Assembly: GCA_964487395.1 (NCBI GenBank)
Contig: CAZAQH010000079.1
Coordinates: 1-8,963 of the forward strand
From: RGIG8767 sp964487395
GTDB lineage: Bacteria; Bacillota; Clostridia; Lachnospirales; Lachnospiraceae
Direction: 5' to 3'
Length of the DNA stretch: 8,963 bases
A model generated the notes under the pieces. It ran no database searches. It saw only the letters and a list, made by a program, of their open reading frames with translations, and was not told the origin of the DNA. This document shows positions 7,313 through 8,963 of this stretch, one piece after another (position 1 is the stretch's first letter; each line of letters opens with the position of its first letter). Position numbers and translations under genes: made by a program.

Positions 7313-8812
7313 TTAATTCTCCTCATACGTAATTTTAAAAATATTCCCCTCAATAATATATATATCATGAATATCGTCGCTTCGAACGGCGATATAATCA
7401 CCAACGTTACCTAACATATATTTCTCATCATACCATTTTGTAAATACCTTGACAGCCTTTTTTAAAGGCTTTGCCATGATAAAGACATCACCAGATGGAA
7501 TACAGGAATGTACATATTGATCAAGTGAAATGGTAGTACCGTCCAACCTGTTTTTGACTGTTGGTCTGTATGATACATTTAAATCATATGGCTGGTCACT
7601 GATTTGATAACTGCGTTCAAATTTATCTTTTGAATTGGTATAAACTTCGCCTTGAATTCCAATCATTATATACATATCATTTGATATCCGCGTATCAATA
7701 TCTCCTTCAAGAGTACGAATTGTAATAGGAGTTCCGATTGGCAGGATATCAGTTGGAATCACATAACCGACAGGTAATTTTTTCTTTTTATATCGCTTCA
7801 TATCACTGGTATCAATGTCGTATGTTCTCGCATCAATAATATCGAAACTTTCACAGTAGCGTTGAATACGCTCTGAAAAATATGCTTCCGTATGATAGCC
7901 AGGGTGTTGCGCATTGTATTTACCACGACTGATAAATCCACCGGCCTTTTCTAAATGTCCACCACCTGAACCAATGCCATCAGCCAAAAACGAAGCCAAA
8001 TCACTTGCCTTGGTCTCTTTTACACAGCTTCTGACAGAATATTTTATTCCATCTGTCAATTCATTGTAGACAACACACATATCTACGTTGTCAACCTGAA
8101 TACACATATCGCTTATAAGACCTAAAATATTAGGATCGCAGGGTTCTGATTTGATTAAGGAATAGCGGTTAGCTTCATTATATATAGTACGTATCATGGC
8201 AATTCCCGCAATCTCTAATTCGGAAGCTGATAAATTGGAATTCCGAAGTTGGGAAATAGTGCTTTTTGTATAGACCAGGGAATCACGCATATCCTTGTCG
8301 GCAGGATTATAAATCTCTGCAAATTGGAGAGTGTCAGTAAATAGTCCATAATACAGGGCAGTAGAGACATCGGGATAACGATTAAGATCCATTTCGGCTT
8401 TGGTCAGAAGCTGCCATACAATAGTGGAACAGCTGCCGAAATTACTCATAATAAGATAATCTTCTATTTGAGATATCTCTACCTGATGATGATCAATTAT
8501 GGCAACATGCTCTGCATGAAAAGGAGTAACATTGCCGGCACCATATTGACAATCCACCGTAATCAGTAATTCATCATGAAGAAAAATGGAATCTTTTTCA
8601 ATATATTCAATTGGAATGGAAAGTTTTTCAATCATAAGCAGGAGATTGCTTTTCTGAATCTGAAATCTTCCACTATAAATTAGATGTGCAGATATTCCCT
8701 TTTGAATAAAAAATACATACAATGCAAAACCGGAGGCAATGGTATCGGCATCCGGATTGTCGTGACATTGAATATAAATTTCTTTGTAATGTAAATAGTC
8801 TGTTAATTGCAT
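7313..8812 (-). CDS. DHH/DHHA1-family phosphoesterase with two C-terminal PGDYG-like repeats
   Basis: DHH phosphoesterases are metal-dependent enzymes cleaving phosphodiesters or phosphomonoesters of short RNAs, pAp or cyclic dinucleotides. All core motifs are present: HDNPDAD (His17, Asp21, Asp23), Asp87 in ITVDCQ, the DHH triad IIDHHQ (107-109) and Asp160 in GLFTD. DHHA1 follows with GSGGGHLEKAGG (281-292). No membrane helix, PAS or degenerate GGDEF precedes the DHH domain, so it is not GdpP-like; the core resembles the soluble NrnA/DhhP group. Unlike those enzymes of about 310-340 residues, it has a C-terminal extension of about 170. This holds two related modules (about 346-402 and 442-496), each ending in an acidic/aromatic strand, a GE- or EG-containing turn and a FxxxY motif (KFERSY, IFKITY); the second contains GDYIAV, as in PGDYG-type domains. 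The start at 8812 has AAAGGGGAA 7 nt upstream. It is the first gene of a two-gene operon with the TIR protein. The substrate is unknown; it could trim a TIR-made nucleotide or process RNA. Confidence 0.88.
   Translation of the reverse strand: MQLTDYLHYKEIYIQCHDNPDADTIASGFALYVFFIQKGISAHLIYSGRFQIQKSNLLLMIEKLSIPIEYIEKDSIFLHDELLITVDCQYGAGNVTPFHAEHVAIIDHHQVEISQIEDYLIMSNFGSCSTIVWQLLTKAEMDLNRYPDVSTALYYGLFTDTLQFAEIYNPADKDMRDSLVYTKSTISQLRNSNLSASELEIAGIAMIRTIYNEANRYSLIKSEPCDPNILGLISDMCIQVDNVDMCVVYNELTDGIKYSVRSCVKETKASDLASFLADGIGSGGGHLEKAGGFISRGKYNAQHPGYHTEAYFSERIQRYCESFDIIDARTYDIDTSDMKRYKKKKLPVGYVIPTDILPIGTPITIRTLEGDIDTRISNDMYIMIGIQGEVYTNSKDKFERSYQISDQPYDLNVSYRPTVKNRLDGTTISLDQYVHSCIPSGDVFIMAKPLKKAVKVFTKWYDEKYMLGNVGDYIAVRSDDIHDIYIIEGNIFKITYEEN
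7317..7324 (-). promoter_or_regulatory. TIR-gene ribosome binding site inside the DHH coding end
   Basis: Read on the minus strand this is GAGGAGAA. It is formed by the last codons of the DHH gene (GAG GAG AAT, then TAA), and the ATG at 7310 follows after 8 nt from GAGGAG. With stop and start only 2 bp apart, ribosomes finishing the DHH protein can initiate TIR translation, which fixes the two in linked amounts. Confidence 0.75.
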
Positions 8813-8817
8813 AAAAA

Positions 8818-8826
8818 TTCCCCTTT
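8818..8826 (-). promoter_or_regulatory. Ribosome binding site of the DHH gene
   Basis: On the minus strand this reads AAAGGGGAA; its AAGGGG core ends 7 nt before the ATG at 8812. Strength and spacing settle the start codon. Confidence 0.65.
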
Positions 8827-8848
8827 GATTAAATCTATTTCACTTCTT

Positions 8849-8877
8849 AGAATAACAATAAAGTCAAAAAAAAACAA
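8849..8877 (-). promoter_or_regulatory. Candidate extended -10 promoter of the DHH-TIR operon
   Basis: On the minus strand a TTGTTT -35 (8877-8872) is 17 bp from TATTCT (8854-8849), which is preceded by TGT, making an extended -10. Transcription would begin near 8842, leaving a leader of about 30 nt. The spacer contains a run of T's. A nearby TTGACT (8867-8862) is a better -35 match but has no good -10 at normal distance. Moderate to low confidence. Confidence 0.4.
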
Positions 8878-8932
8878 CCGAAATTCTACGAGTTCATTAA
8901 GCCTTTTTTGTTTTTTCTATTAAAATGAATTC

Positions 8933-8951
8933 ATGTGACTTTTATGTGACT
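8933..8951. repeat. Direct repeat ATGTGACT spaced at 11 bp upstream of the DHH-TIR operon
   Basis: ATGTGACT occurs at 8933-8940 and again at 8944-8951, start-to-start 11 bp, about one helical turn. Tandem half-sites at this spacing are typical of OmpR/PhoB-family response regulators. The site is about 60 bp upstream of the candidate -35 and could equally serve a gene beyond the window edge. Confidence 0.35.
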
Positions 8952-8963
8952 AATTAATAGTAT

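Noticed and set aside
7313..8812. Assignment of the DHH protein as the c-di-AMP phosphodiesterase GdpP
   Set aside because: GdpP has N-terminal membrane helices, a PAS and a degenerate GGDEF domain; this protein begins directly with the DHH domain.
8866..8916. A-rich and T-rich arms (8869-8877 against 8908-8916) as a terminator
   Set aside because: The 9-bp stem is nearly all A-T with a 30-nt loop and no GC-rich core, so it is unlikely to terminate; it more likely reflects A/T-tract composition around the promoter.
1..8963. CRISPR array, tRNA, rRNA, insertion sequence or prophage genes
   Set aside because: No regularly spaced repeats with unique spacers, no cloverleaf or rRNA signatures, and no transposase, integrase or terminal inverted repeats were seen on reading both strands.

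Overview
The window is AT-rich and carries Gram-positive-style signals: strong purine-rich ribosome binding sites, a near-consensus housekeeping promoter and very short intergenic gaps. Codon use and protein types (a soluble CheB/CheR/PAS/histidine-kinase hybrid, a TIR protein with a large beta-propeller) fit an anaerobic member of the Bacillota, most likely Clostridia/Lachnospiraceae. That assignment is inference; no rRNA or marker gene is present.

Layout. Positions 1-63 may be the last 20 codons of an upstream gene. A near-consensus promoter (TTGACC, 16 bp, TATAAT at 44-71) drives a plus-strand signalling operon: an HPt phosphotransfer gene (110-468) and then a very large chemotaxis-type hybrid (485-4230) with CheB methylesterase, CheR methyltransferase, a PAS-like segment, a heptad coiled coil, a second PAS, HisKA, HATPase_c and a receiver domain. 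Both genes have their reading frame broken by what looks like loss of a single A: the HPt gene in an A8 tract at 209-216, the hybrid at about 977-982 inside the end of the CheB domain. As written, the hybrid is split into a CheB piece (485-1009) and a CheR-PAS-kinase-receiver piece (from 991 or 1006 to 4230), joined by an ATGA stop/start overlap.

A 15-bp stem between the convergent operons (4266-4301) probably terminates both. On the minus strand, read from the right edge leftwards, a second operon starts from a modest extended -10 promoter. It encodes a DHH/DHHA1 phosphoesterase (8812-7313) with two C-terminal PGDYG-like repeats. Two bases after its stop codon comes a 998-residue TIR protein (7310-4314) with a conserved catalytic-type glutamate, one predicted membrane helix, a Q-rich heptad coil and about 14 propeller-blade-like repeats. 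The TIR ribosome binding site lies in the last codons of the DHH gene, so the pair is probably co-translated.

How the genes may work together. On the plus strand, the expected scheme is autophosphorylation of the kinase, transfer to its own receiver, and relay through the HPt protein, combined with protein methyl-ester chemistry from CheB/CheR; the frame breaks put this in doubt. On the minus strand, a TIR enzyme that may consume NAD and make a nucleotide signal is tightly coupled to a phosphoesterase whose superfamily cleaves nucleotide phosphodiesters. This pair is the best candidate here for an undescribed signalling or defence module. That function is inferred from domain content and gene arrangement only.
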